DNA of 64,000 nucleotides, from positions 2,609,502 to 2,673,501 of the forward strand of contig NC_087393.1 of the NCBI RefSeq assembly GCF_963675165.1, read 5' to 3'. The notes under the pieces are model-generated. The model made no database searches and was not told the DNA's origin. It saw only the letters and a program-made list of their open reading frames with translations. Source of the DNA: Halichondria panicea (taxonomy: Eukaryota; Porifera; Demospongiae; Suberitida; Halichondriidae). Position 1 is the first letter of the stretch, and each line of letters starts with the position of its first letter. Positions 31,645 through 44,852 of this stretch are shown in pieces. Both the position numbers and the translations under genes were made by a program.

Positions 31645-34600
31645 ATGGGTAATGTACCACTCTGTGTACCAAAGAAAGGTGGACCAATTGTGTTTACTGA
31701 ACGATACAATTTCCAAACTGGAGGTCATCCTCTTTCTATGAACCAGTATCACCCGTACGAATCAAGCCTTGAGGATTTATGCAGTCCAGAGCTACCAAGA
31801 ACTAGTGTTAGTTCTCCTTCTGAAGGAAACAGAAGGCAAAGCTTGTTGATAGGGGATCCAATAGTCGGTATAGAGATTGATCAAGAGTCGGTACGTTGTA
31901 ATATAAATTAAACTGTACAACGTATTACTACTACAAGTCATGTAGATATACGCTTCAGATCGAGAGTGATGATTTAAGTTAATAATTAATGTACATAATA
32001 CAAGGTAAATGGTAGTTGTGCTATTTACGTCTATTCCATTTATACACTAACCATAACATGCATATATACACATAGCTTATTCTTTGTCAGAGGCCATTCA
32101 AAACTAACCCACAACATTTTTGTAGCCATGCATCAATTGCCATGGCATACACATAATTATGTGGTTGACCATGTGCATGTACATGCAGCACATACATGTA
32201 TGTACGTAACCATGATCAACAGACTTCGTTTGTATGAGGTTACACGTATATTTATATCCGTGCTTTTCACACTCAAAATCTATTTTTTAAGGCCTGAATA
32301 ATTACTCCTAATTGCCAATGAGTGTAAACAGATCCCGTACAATGTGCTCTTCACATACCATCACAATTTGCCAATAAATCTAAATGCATCCATTATTTTC
32401 CAAAACTACACAAACCTGTAGGATCAAGTCTACTCTGGATTGCTGCAATTTCAATATTTTGATGGGAATGAAATGAGAAAAGAAAATGTCCATGTTAAGA
32501 GCTCTGATAGTATTGCGAATTTAATTCCAATTCTAAAATCTACATTTATTGCAAGTTTCACAGACCAGTCTAAAGATTACGAAATGAGCGATGGTGAAAA
32601 CCACAGCTATGTGGCACTTGTACAGGGAGAAAGTAAGTACAATTCATTAATTGCTATGGTATGATTGTATACCTTTCGATAATACCAGATATAGTTTTTA
32701 ATGTGCGTACATGTTGGGATGACTAAATATGCCACTAATGATAGGTCAACCTATGTCTGACAATAGACAACTGTTACAACGTATGTAATCACTTGCCACT
32801 GATGAATTAAATCCTTGTAAACAAATGTACAGTGGAGAGGGAGCTGGATATGATGGACAAGCCACTCGAGATAGCGTTGGACTGTTCTTCCAAAGGTCTA
32901 GCCTCTCCCAAATTCCTTTTCAAGTCTCCCCTATCCGAACAAACAGATACGCCACTAATGGCTCGTCAAACAAATCGCTTCACTTCTTATGTCGGATCAC
33001 TAGCACTACCTTCAGGCTCAGAGAATGAAGAGTCACCAACAAACAGTAAACACTTGAAAACTTTCAACAGAGATTTTGATCAAACAAGCATGACCAGCTT
33101 TGGCAGTGCTTTCAGCTTATCTTCAAAGAGCAGCAAGACAAAATCAACATCTTCTCTAGTCGTCAAGTCAAAGAAGAAGAAGCTAGCTCACACGTTGTCA
33201 AATCAAGAGACTGCGAAATCCAATAAAGCAGACTTCCTCACACTCGAGTCATCTCCTGCCCATCATCAATCACAAACACTGATCGATTCTCCTGTCTCAA
33301 CCAGAAAAAATGGTAATCGAAAATCAATCATGACCAACTTCATTTCAAGGTCATTGAGGATTAGAAAAAAGCACAAACGTTCAAAAGACACTACAAATGA
33401 CTCACCAGATGGAAATGAAAATAATCTATCTCAAAATACAACAGACGAAATGCTTCCAGTAAGCAGTCTGATATCCCCATTGCCAGCAGACAGAAGGTTT
33501 ACCTTGAGTACTGTGATGCATATTTACTACATGAAGCCGAAGCAGGTACAGCTGTACAAAAGCGTACTTGTATCAGAGAAAGCGACAACAGAGCACGTGA
33601 TCACTCAGGCCCTCGAGCGGTACAACATGAAGTACTTCAATCCTGATGATTTTGGCTTGTACGAAGTGATTGGAAAATGGCAGGAGATTGCGGGAACCCT
33701 GCCATCCAATTCAAGTCTCCATGTATCCAGTTCAAATAGTGGTACCTCTTTAACACTCCCTAATAAGCATGGCACAAGCCCTCTTGTCAATCGTCGCACA
33801 GCAGTTGAAGAGTTTGTTGTTTGCTATTCAAGAGAATTGAATCACGAAGATTGTCCATACAACAGTCAGTTTTTTCTTGACACAAGGGAAGGCTATACAA
33901 GGAGGTTTGAACTACGCCAGAAACCTTCTAAAGAAGTTGATGGAAACAGAAAGGAAAGTACTGTTTCTGCATCAGCTGTAGAAGCAGTAAACGAAAAATT
34001 AGTGCCAGAATCTGGCCAAAGAAGTTTATCGATTGCACACATAAATTGTAATTCCGAAGAGTCTCCAGTGATTTTTGGTCAAACTACTCACCGAAAAAGA
34101 GCAAGAAGGAATAGAATCAAAGACTCATCAGCTTCCCTAAACGAGCTATCAGAAGAATTGAAAATACATGACGATGAAGAGCGAAAGAACACAATTTCAT
34201 CATCCACACCAGCAGATCAACGCCACAAAAAATCATCTCTTTTTACATGCTCTTCACCCGAAAATAAGGTTGGCAATGGTACTCATTGTTGTAATGATGT
34301 ATACACACCTGTACCACAGAGTCCACAGAGTGAAATGGCCCCCCTTGACACACCAATCCTCCTGAATCTTCGCATACACGAACCAAGAAAGGAAAAATTA
34401 GTTCACGTACTTTCAGCAGAATCGACTCATATAGTTGGCAAATCAAGCTGCAAAACATCACAAGAAACACCAAAAAATGATTCAGAAATTGTCGTCTGTC
34501 AACCGGAAATCAGAGATTCAACCCCACTTTGTTCAATCTGCCGCCACCACCCCATTTCAAATTCAACTTGCTTCGAGGTAATAGCTGTGAATGACCTCGT

Positions 34601-37600
34601 ACCAGTAATGGTAAATGGTGAAACCATTCAACAAAAGGTATCTCTTGTTCACGGAGATTTAATCTCAATTGGAGCAACACACATGTTCCTGTTTCAAAAT
34701 TTCTCCTGCCAGATCCCTAACTATAGATGGGAACCTCAATGTGTAGAGAAATCTTCTGTTAATGTAGATGTGATGCGACCTTCTTCACAACTCAGCATAT
34801 CTAGCGTCAGCAGTAACGATGAACCGAATGGCAAGCTTACGATTAGGTCTGGGGCACTTGGTTTGAACTCCCGATCGACATCTGAGTTTAGCCTAACTGT
34901 TGAGGATGTGGATTCTCAGACGCTGACAGAGATTAATTTAGGGAGTATGAGCATTAGTGATAGCCCTAGCATGACACACTCGAGCAAAAAGCCAATAGCA
35001 CAGTGCAACCAAAGTGCCCATACTCGACTCATGATGAGGCAAATGAACGAGAATACTGATAGAGAAACAATAACCATGACTCTACCTACAAACTCCGAAG
35101 GAATCGACAACAAGACTGAAGATACGCAAGTGTTTTTATCTGAATCAAAGAAACAACCACTAAAAAAATCTTCTTCTCTACCATTTCACACAATGCCACG
35201 TAAACTGATGTTCTCTTATTCCTTGAATGAAGAGGATGCACTTCTCACATCACTAGTCAGTCAGTTCAGCTCACCTGAGGCTGGAGCTCAGCTTGGTCCA
35301 TCCTTTGCACTTTCGATGTGTATTGAGTATGGAATGATGTGTTATGGCCAAAAAGCTATGACTGCGTTCATCAAGAAAGCAACTTCCCTTATTCAAAGCA
35401 AAGCATGGGTGAGTAAATTTTGGACCTTGAAATAATTTGATAGTTTACATATTTGTACCACCACAGGAATTGTGTAAGAACTTATCAGAATGGCAAATTG
35501 ACACCGAAAAGTAAGTCCCTTCAATGCTAATTACACTATACTCAGAATTTTAAACCATTATCAGAGCCAAAAAACCAGTGACAGTATTAAAGGAGCTATT
35601 TGCCAAGCTCGAAGCAGTTCTGCTCTTACTAGCAAACACCCTTGAGCTCTACTACTTCATCACCACCAACTGCCGGTCTCTCAACTTCTCCGAGCCTGTT
35701 TCACCACCGCAGTGGAAGAGTTGCGATCAGGAGCAAGTGCAGGGAAATCATAGCGTGCTTCTCGATCTTTACAACGTGCTGGTATACACATTCCAACAGG
35801 CATTCTACTCTGTCAGCAAAGTAAGTCTGCTCAGCTAGAATGAACAGTCACCATCATCATGTGATCTGCATAGATTCATACTGTGACAGCAAATTAAATT
35901 ATAGTGCTACTCCGATTTACAAGCACCGTGTTGGAACAGTCCTAAAATCATGTGTGACACTTATAGGTTCTCTATCATGCTCTCCCTGTGATTCTGGGTG
36001 GATGCACCGAGGACAAGCTAAGAGGCAAACCTGAACCACCAATAGTGATTGATCAAGCTGTGGATTTCCTACAGGCCCTATTTGATCTGCTCACCAAAGT
36101 GCACATCCATCTAGAGGTATGTACGCACATTAATTTGTACAGAGATGATATACTGGATGTTTATATTTATTATCTTGCCATGGATACAGGTACATGTATA
36201 GGTATTTATTCTGTACATGTAGACTACATAATAATTGATTAGCAAGAGTAAATTTTAATGAGAACAGAATCGATAGAGCGTCTTACTATCGTACGTGATT
36301 CAATGTCTTCCTGCTCTACTGTATAATTATGTAAAATCAGATTTTGTATACTTATAATTTATTACACACAACTAAAATATAAGAAAGAAGCTCCATATCC
36401 TTCTCATTTGCTCATGTAATTATCCTAGGTTGTTAACCACACAACGTCATGATATTAAATCCATAGGTTGTCTCCCAGTTCTTTGCCAACGTCTTCTTCT
36501 TCACAAATGCTGTGATGTTCAATGCATTGATTGAACAAGGAGGAGACTTGTCTCTCTATCAATGTAATTCTGGACTGGCAATGAGGTCAGGCTTGCTCCC
36601 CTAAAATACATAATGTCTAACAGACTGTAATATTATTCAATCACTCAGGGCCAATCTTGATCTGTTGGAGGGGTGGGCTTGCCAAGTCGGATTCAGAGAT
36701 AGTGTGCTGCACTACTTGGCTAAATTCTCTGGAGCGATGGACCTTCTTTCTTCATCACACACACAACTGTTAGAGGTGCGAAACCAAGACATCATGAGGA
36801 GAGTATAGATAACATGCTGTACTTTTTGCACCCAGATGGATTGGTACAATTTTCGTAAAGAGTACCCAATGCTGCATCCTGCTCAGCTGCATTTCATTCT
36901 CAGCAACTACCTGTTACCAGTTTCCCATGTGCCTAGCCACTGGACTCCCACACAAGAAGATGCGTTGCACGCTGTGAAAACAGGTAAGTTTTGTGATGAT
37001 TCCACCATGCTATAATTATAGTGCTTAAAAGTTAGTAACATTATGCCTGATTTGATTTCAAACATGCTTCACAATTCTCCAGGGTCATTGAAGGAATCTT
37101 TTGATCATCATCCCTCATTCGAACTGCCCACCTCTGGTTACACTATTGATCTGACCAAAACTTCCGATGACATGGAGCATCTACAGCCCTATTTAGAGGG
37201 CTTGAGAAAGCAGCTAAAGTCACCTAAAAGTTAGTTTTTTAATGGTTCTCACTGCATTTACTAATAAATTTGTCTTTCCTCCCCATTCAACCAAACCTTG
37301 ATCCTGTTTGGAACAATAGGAAGGTGAATTTACTTGTATAATCTAGCAGTATATAATTATAGCTATAATGAATGGTTAATTACAGTAGTGCATCCTTTTT
37401 TCCAGTGTTGACATTGTGCCTATTACCGAGAGTATGTCAATTACATCGTACGTAAACGACGATTCATCAGAGAGTATGCCAACACCTTCACACAATAAGC
37501 CACACAAAGTACGGAAACTATTGATAAATGCCTCACCTGTTAGAGCGAGACGAAATATTGGAAGCAACACAGAATCTCAAGAAGATTTACTAGAAGACAC

Positions 37601-38296
37601 AAGAAACAAAAGAAACTCTGATAATATTGAGCAGAAGCATAATAGCATTAGCACACAGCTAATAGGTAATTACGGGACAAACAGCTCAAAAAGGTATTCG
37701 AGGAAATCTGGCGGAGAAAAGATAGTAGATCGAGTTCATTCAATCGTTGCTCCAAGATCTTTCAAGACTCCTGAAAGATTTCTATTAGAGCCGGATGGTG
37801 AACTAAATTCTTCCTCATGGCTAAAAGCTAACTTCCCTCTGAATGCCGAGACTGTTACAATTCCTCGAGGAGAAAGAGGCTTTGGATTCATAATGGTGGA
37901 AGAAAAGGTGAGTATAGAAAAATATGACTATTGGCACAGACATTCATCAAACTTGTTTGGTAGGAAAAAGACTCTGAAAACTCTGAAAACTCAGCAAACT
38001 CAGCTATTTTTATTCAAGAGGTGTTACCAGGAAGCATAGCAGAAAAATGCTCTTTCCTCAGTAGCGGGGATAGAATACTGGCAATTGATGGACAACTGTT
38101 GGATGGAGCCGACTACATTATGTAAGTAGATCTAGCTTACTTGAAACACATTAGTGGAGTCTATAGTAAAACATGTGCACTAAACATTTTATCATACCTT
38201 GATTTTACTTCCAGAGCTGACAAGTACTTGAAAGAGGCTGAAGACGATGTTACTTTAGTCGTTCTACGCAAAGAAAGAACACATGCCAAAATTTAA
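31645..38296 (+). CDS. RADIL: Radil/Rasip1-like RA-FHA-DIL-PDZ adaptor
   Basis: Fourteen exons: 31645-31890, 32422-32632, 32833-35408, 35467-35510, 35565-35820, 35967-36116, 36467-36585, 36649-36775, 36836-36983, 37083-37229, 37320-37323 (inferred 4-nt exon), 37406-37907, 37964-38121, 38215-38296; total 4770 nt, 1589 residues. Domains: an RA-like stretch at about 83-150 (GLLQFQYFDGNE...SYVALVQGE), a clear RA domain about 370-515 (MHIYYMKPKQVQLYKSVLVS, ALERYNM, YTRRFELRQK), FHA about 660-778 (HGDLISIGATHMFLF), DIL about 955-1290 (ELYYFITTNC, FQQAFYSVSK, DLLTKVHIHLEVVSQFFANV, MDWYNFR), and PDZ about 1490-1589 with GFGF loop and GDRILAIDGQLLDG. Radil and Rasip1 are Rap/Ras effectors that control adhesion and actin; afadin shares RA-FHA-DIL-PDZ but is longer. 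A long Ser/Thr/Lys-rich linker separates the two RA-like parts. Orthology to RADIL versus RASIP1 is not decided. Confidence 0.9.
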
Positions 38297-38541
38297 CACA
38301 AGTATATCAAATAATCATCATAAGTTCACAACCAGTCTCCCACCATTAATTTTTTATGTTCTTGTGCAAAATACACATTAGACATTCTTAATATGCAACA
38401 AAGGGGGAGGGGCTCATTAACGTTTGTGGCAAGATGTACACAGATAAAGCCACACCCACATACTTGTGACCCAAAGAGAAGCTTGTCATTCACTTTCAGC
38501 CAAGCTTGAACTCCAGTAGTTATAGACCTCGCCAGTAAAAG
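38297..38541 (+). promoter_or_regulatory. promoter and 5' untranslated exon of the exchanger gene
   Basis: The 411 bp between the Radil-like stop and the exchanger ATG contain a donor AAAAG/GTAAGC at 38541/38542. The acceptor TTCATCTTCACAG ends at 38707, directly before ATG 38708. This suggests a short untranslated exon spliced straight onto the start codon. Confidence 0.55.
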
Positions 38542-38707
38542 GTAAGCCCTATCCTAAATCCAGTATATGTAAAAGCTAGTTTGCTAGATTAATTAATAGC
38601 AATGTCTAGATCTACAAAGTTTCCAATAATTATTATCTATATAATTATGTGCGCTGCACTTATGGGGCCTCGTATCCATGCATTTTCGCATCAATTCATC
38701 TTCACAG

Positions 38708-41700
38708 ATGCGCCCTACACTGGCTGTGTGGGTACCTGTTCTGTGTCTGCTCCTTGGGTACACATCACTAGGAAGTTCAAGCCCTCAGAGTGCTAGATTT
38801 AATCCAAAGTCTCTGGTAAAAAGGCTCGTTAGCAAGTTCCCCTTCATATATGATGAGGACAACTCAGATCATGGGGCAACAAATGAAAGATTCATTCGTG
38901 ATATTCATGTGACTTCTAACTTGGAACAGGAGGAGCGTGGAAACTGCTCGGACATTCACAATCCACCCCCCAAATACAATGGGTCAATGTGTGAGCTTAT
39001 ACGGGAGGAGTGTGACGATAAATATGAGCTGTTTAACTATCTTGACTTCGTTTTGTGTGGACTTGGGGAGTCCCTTCAAGTGAGTTCTCATTGTTGACAG
39101 AAAACAATGCAAAGAGTTTGTAGTACTAGATTTGTTTAATAATAAGGGCACGTGATCGCTATATAAGGTGATTCTCGCATGAGTGAGATATTTTTTCACA
39201 CAGCCACTTGGATTCATTATCCTGGGACTCTGGTTGATATACCTTCTTTCTCTTCTTTCCACAACTGTGAGTTCTGTTGAAGAAAACTGCAAGTATCTGT
39301 GTCAATTGAGTTTATCGATGCACTTAGCATGCACTTCAAATAAACTTTCGGCTTGTAAGATTGTATACATATTCGTGTCCAAATAATATGTATCTGTGTT
39401 ATGACATTAACATTTTGACCCCCCCCCCCCAACCCCTTGTATAAGAAAAGCACACATGCATGCCGCACACGAGGCTGTAGTATCAATGTTACGAAAGATC
39501 TGTGGAATCAAAGATTCAGAAATGGAATCTTTCATTATAGGTCGACAAGTTCTTTGTTCCAGTGCTTCAAATGATAGCTGATAAATTACATCTTCCACCA
39601 AGCATTGCCGGAATGACCCTACTTGCACTCGGAAATGGTATTGTAATGTAAAAATCACAGATCTGTGTATAAATGTCGTTAATCCTGCATGATGCAGGTG
39701 CTCCTGACATATTTGTTGCATTCTCTGCTCTTACCAAGGATGATGATCTGACGCTAGTACTTGGGTGAGACATAACGCACTTGTAAAACAGCCTCTTGTA
39801 AATTTTGGATAGAGTATTGAAAATGTCACATTGCAGGGCGTTAATGGGAGCTGGATTGTTCATCACAACCGTTGTGCTTGGACTGGTGCTCATGGTTTCA
39901 AAATCACGAAACTACAACATTGGTAAGATGATACATGGTAATAATTATTCATGCGCACAAATAATATTTGTACATGCAGATAGGATTGATTTCATGAGGG
40001 ACATCATTGCCTTTATGGTAGTTCTTGTTGTCATTGTGGGCGTATCAATTGATGGAAAAGTGAGTTATTTTTCATTAAAACAGCCGATTACATGGTTACT
40101 ATAATTATCATCAAAGCCATAATTTTGTGTATTATGTGCATGCTTTTCCCCATGCAGGTGTACTTGGTAGAAGTTTCCCTGTTTCCGCTAACTTATATTG
40201 GTTATGTTGTGGCAGTGCTTGGAATCACAGTCTTCAGAGTGAGTAGTAGCATTCGTTTGCAGTCACTGCGTAGAAAAAAGAGCTAAGTCTAATTGTTGCT
40301 TTAAATGCACTCCTTCCTTTATCTACATGCACCAAAGATGCACGGTCTTGAAAGTGGGCCACCATGTAGCTGGTGATATACTAGCTTTGGTCCCAGGCCA
40401 ATTTTTCTGTAGGAGAAAAATACGGCCTGGTATCTATTGTGGGTGATAGTGCATGCGCATACACTGATTTACTCTTTCAAAATATGGGGAATTCTCGTTA
40501 CTCTTTACATCTATGTTTCTATCTATGTAAAGCAGCTTAGCTCTCTATTGCGTTGGTCTAGAAAGCTTGCACACTATAGCATAGGGCTTTCATCTAACTC
40601 TATAATTATGATGGTCGTACGGTTGAGATGTCTGAATTTGGTTTCGTCATAGATAGAGTAGAGAGGGATTGGAAACGGAAGTACCCTCGAAGTACCATCC
40701 GTGTATCTCCGCGGTTTTAATCGAGGCTTATTTTTTTAACACGAGGGCTAAACATAAATAATTTATGAGAATTGTTTTGCTCTCTGTAAGAAATCCACGA
40801 GCAGTTCTGTTGCTAAACATCAACTTTTTCTAGGCCATTTGGGACACAGGACACTATTTAGTTACACAGCCTTAGCTATATCAAAGGCACTATAATATAG
40901 GAACACAAGCATGAAAAAGCGCTTTGTGTACCTCTAGCTACTTCACGACAATCGATTTTCTTTGTTTCCAATTGATGCCTACTATCAGGGGGCATGAGAT
41001 TCAGTAATGGAGGTAGCTCTGAGATGTATGTATTGGACACGATACATTTCCCGGGCTTTTGCGGGAGTTATGAGGAGATACACGGATGGTCCCAGAGCCA
41101 CTACGTAGACTTCATTGTAAAACATCACGTGAAATCACTTCCGTTTCCAATCCCTCTCTACTCTATCTATGGTTTTGTACAGGCTATGGCAATTCTATGG
41201 TGCTTTCAACTGCTGCTTGCGAAGACAACTTCACCATAGACCAACGCAATAGACAGCATAAGACAGTTTCACGGAACTCAGTTGTTAAGTATATTGGGCC
41301 ACTCCAAATCTATTTTTCAGCCATGCAGAAGCTGCAGTAAAAATATGGAGCATTATTATTATTATTCATTACTTAAACTTGTGACATTGATGAATTTCAT
41401 TAAAGAAAACCATAGCGTGACAAAAATGCCTAAAAGAGGACGGGAAACTACAGTCTCATTTGGAGTGCCCTATAGTATGATTAACTAAAGGTTTACGTTT
41501 GTAGTACGATTACCGTATAGTGGGTAATTTTCGTTGGCGCAAATTTTCATACGAACGACCCATTTAAAAATTTTGTATTCTTAATTTTCATACAAATTTT
41601 CGTACCGCTCAGGATAGTGACGTTGAATCATGGTAGAATAATTCCGTAGTTTTAATTTTCGTATGATGATCTTCAATACAAAAATTAATGTCCACCGTAT

Positions 41701-44700
41701 GAAAATAACCCGCTATACAGTACCCATGTTCTGGGTAATTTGAAGCGCACATGCATGCGCCCTATCACCCATGCAATAGGTACCTGCATGCCCTAGCTAT
41801 TTTTCTCGTAGTATATAATGTGTCCCAGATACATGCAGAAAGTGTAGTGTGTAATAGTAAATAATTATCTCACAACATAGAAATGGTACAGAAATAAGAA
41901 ACACAAGGCAAATGCACCACCAGAAAAGGTGGCATTTAATAAACAGCAATCTCAAATTGTGATTAAAGAGCCAGAGCAACACCCTGGTGAAGATGGACCC
42001 GTAACAAGAGAAGGTGAATAAAACACTAAACAGTCTACACAGTATGTGTACTGTGAATGCATGTTGTTTACACCATATACATGAACAGTATATACCATTT
42101 ATGTATTTAGGGCCATAATTATAGTAATAGCACAATTATAGGTATAATACCGTACAACTAACATTGTATCAGGTGACATGCATGCACTGTTATTTTCTAT
42201 AGTTCCTTATACTAACTATGTATTGACATTGCGACAGAGATAGAGAAAACAATTGAAAAGTCAACCAACATTGATGAAAGTAAAAAGCAAGAGGAGAAAA
42301 AAGAAAAATCTGCCGACACTTCAGACATTGACACACGCATTAAAGTCGAAAATTATAAAAAAAGGGTTGTTCTTCCTGGTTTAACTTGGGTAAGTCCATC
42401 CATGGCATGCACAATACAAGTTACTGACGTCGTTATTTTAATACCTTGCAGCCACAAGGATGGTTCAAACGAGTGCACTTCATTATTGAATGGCCATTCA
42501 CTCTACTCAGATGGCTCACCATCCCTCCTTGCTGTCACGTAAGGGTCCATGCACATGCATACCATACAACAGCATAAAAATTAATGATTATAGCTTTCAA
42601 ATCAACTATTTTATGTCCGTATTCCAGCTGTAACTGCTAAACGTGACTACAATCTATAAGCTTCTAGCCACACATTTAACCATGCATGCAGAGACGCGTA
42701 ATCTGGGCAGTTGCGAGTTTATGATAGTACTCCGGCTGCCAATGTGCCTGTCTGTCCGCATGTTTGTGATTCTGAGATTCTGAGTCTGTTCACTTGGATG
42801 CCAAACTGCATTTGTGTATCACATGAACCTATATAATATATACCGGTATGACTGATTGTAGGGGTGCAAGTATACTGTACGGTTAATTACCAGTCCAAGA
42901 ACTTACACGAAATCCACATACAAAAATTGCAGGAACTTGACCACTCGTTCTTTCCCAATAAACAACCTTGTCTCAAGGCTATTTTAATGCTGCAGGTGGC
43001 TTCTGTGCTTATTTCATCATACTGCTTTTACAACACTCCTTTAGTTGCGATACGATACATGCTGGTTGTCACTTAATTTTGAGTGATGAAACATGCCCGA
43101 GGCATTATAGCAACACGGTACTACTCGTTATTCGATCGTATTTATCACATGCAGGATGGCAACTGGACCATATTCCACTACTGTTTCGCTGTGTTCTCCC
43201 CGATACCAATGTCTATACTGTTCATGATTGTTGCGAGTGAGCACTGGTCAGTCTTTGAAATGACTGTCGGTGAATCACCATTCCCAGTCCCTGTCCTCGT
43301 TGTTATATGTGGTGAGTGAAATATACTACCTTGTCGCCTTTTGACCTCCGAGATCAAAGGAGGAACAGTGTGCCAATATCAGCCATACTGTGCAGTTCAG
43401 ATGGTGAACTGTGCCAGTATCCAGATATTGGCATAGCAGTTAGATACTGGCACAGTAATGCCACACACCAACCCAATAACCTGAATTCAAACAATCACTT
43501 TTATCCCTTTGTAAGGCATTACGTCTATAATTTGTAAAAACCCCATCACTATAATTATACACAATATCTTTTACATACAGTGGCTCCACTGTGTGTCCCG
43601 CTTATGTTTCTTTTGAAACCGAGGAAACCGCCCAACAAAGTGATGCAAGTTATTCTCATGATTGCTGCATTCGTCACATCCATCTGCTGGTTGTACTTAA
43701 TTGCTGATGAAGTGGTCAGTGTTTTACAGGCAATCGGGCTGCTAGCCTCTATCAGTACAGGTATATGCGACAAGTCATGATTGTGTTGTCAATACATATT
43801 GGTACGCACATGCATGACCTGTAAACAAGCTGGTGTTATCTGAACGATGGTGTCCTTGGAAATAAATACGATTTTTTTTATCAATGACGTCGTATTCTGG
43901 TGATAGGCTCAACTCAAAATTGGGTTTTGTATATTCATAATAACGTTTCTCATAATTAAGGCATGGCTTTCTGTATTCATTGTAATCCTCCTCCTCCGCA
44001 GTTATGTACGGCATTGCATTAATTACTTTGTGCATGCATGATGTCGCTATATATGCAAGCAAACCTTATGAGCCTATAATATAAAAATTTACAGGCAAAA
44101 AACTACAGATATATAATCCACGTACAATAATAAGACATATATTACTCATCTTATAATAATATATAATTTTATATAGCTGTATACATTGTACCGTAAATTA
44201 ATGTTTCATACAACACTCGCAACAGTGCATTAATATACATACTCACAGCTATCTTGGGACTGACTGTCCTGGCTATTGGGAACTCTGTTGCTGATTTGGT
44301 GGCAGACACAGTGGTCTCCATCAATGGGAAGCCAGAAATGGCGCTTGCTTCATGTTTTGGAGCTCCTCTCATCACCCATGTTATGGGTCTGAGCTTTGCT
44401 TTTTTGGTAAATAATTTGCATGGCATAGTGGTATAGATACTGTATACTGAGAAGACATCGGCCCAAAGTATATGATTAATGGACCTAGTTAAAATTTATT
44501 GCTGCCTTATTTCTCCATGCTGACATTTAATTTGTTTTGTATTACATTCAGGCCAAGATGATTAGTGAAGATGGCCAGGTCTATGAATTTGATATCTTTT
44601 CCGAAGAATTTGTGCATGTGAAAATGGCGTGGATATTTTTGGGATTTGTGCTCCTTGGAAGTGCTGTTGTCTTCCCATTATTCAAATTCTCACCTCCAAG

Positions 44701-44852
44701 GTACGTAATTAGTAGTATTAGATCTGTATAATTATATCACAATGTGTTCTAATTTCTACAGGGAGTATGGAGTGATTCTAATGTATGTTTATTGCGTGTT
44801 TATGATTTTTTCAGTACTCATTGAACTAGATGTCATGAAAGTTTTTGTATAA
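38708..44852 (+). CDS. SLC8B1: sodium/calcium exchanger, NCLX type (SLC8B1 family)
   Basis: Fifteen exons: 38708-39079, 39204-39266, 39541-39637, 39698-39764, 39837-39922, 39980-40059, 40158-40238, 41881-42013, 42238-42389, 42452-42538, 43155-43311, 43581-43760, 44249-44406, 44552-44700, 44762-44852; 1953 nt, 650 residues. NCLX exports Ca2+ from mitochondria in exchange for Na+ or Li+. The N-terminus (residues 1-25) is hydrophobic and signal-like. A Cys-rich lead (CSDIHNPPP, CELIREECDD, YLDFVLCGLGE) is typical of NCLX. The alpha-1 repeat reads MTLLALGNGAPDIFVAFSAL (about 168-187). The alpha-2 repeat reads LGLTVLAIGNSVADLVADTV (about 521-540), where most NCLX have AWGNSIGD. Exons 8-9 encode a charged cytosolic loop rich in Lys/Glu, and PQGWFKRVH...LTIPPC precedes the second membrane half. 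Intron 7 (1.6 kb) carries three inverted-repeat elements. Confidence 0.93.
40648..41171. mobile_element. MITE with perfect 35-bp ends (CATAGATAGAGTAG family)
   Basis: 40648-40682 and 41137-41171 are exact inverted copies, containing GAGAGGGATTGGAAACGG. Two diverged relatives lie at 14251-14835 and 53435-53854. Intact ends suggest the most recent insertion of the three. Intron 7 of the exchanger gene. Confidence 0.92.
41294..41473. mobile_element. MITE with GGCCACTCCAA ends
   Basis: GGGCCACTCCAAATC and TCATTTGGAGTGCCC are inverted ends. A better preserved relative is at 46888-47169. Intron 7 of the exchanger gene. Confidence 0.65.
41511..41722. mobile_element. MITE, GCGGGTAATTTTCG family
   Basis: Ends ACCGTATAGTGGGTAATTTTC and GAAAATAACCCGCTATACAGT are inverted. 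Interior words CATACGAACG and CAAATTTTCATACG repeat. Intron 7 of the exchanger gene. Confidence 0.83.

Noticed and set aside
31645-31665. N-terminal MGNVPLC as an N-myristoylation signal in the Radil-like protein
   Set aside because: Position 6 is Leu and position 5 Pro, which do not fit the usual small-residue requirement.
38602-38796. Alternative start MSRSTKFPIIIIYIIMC for the exchanger
   Set aside because: It is in a different frame from the exchanger coding sequence and ends in a stop at 38796; the segment lies in a likely 5' untranslated intron.
39418-39430. Long C tract as a regulatory element
   Set aside because: Simple homopolymer in an intron of the exchanger gene, with nothing else to support a role.
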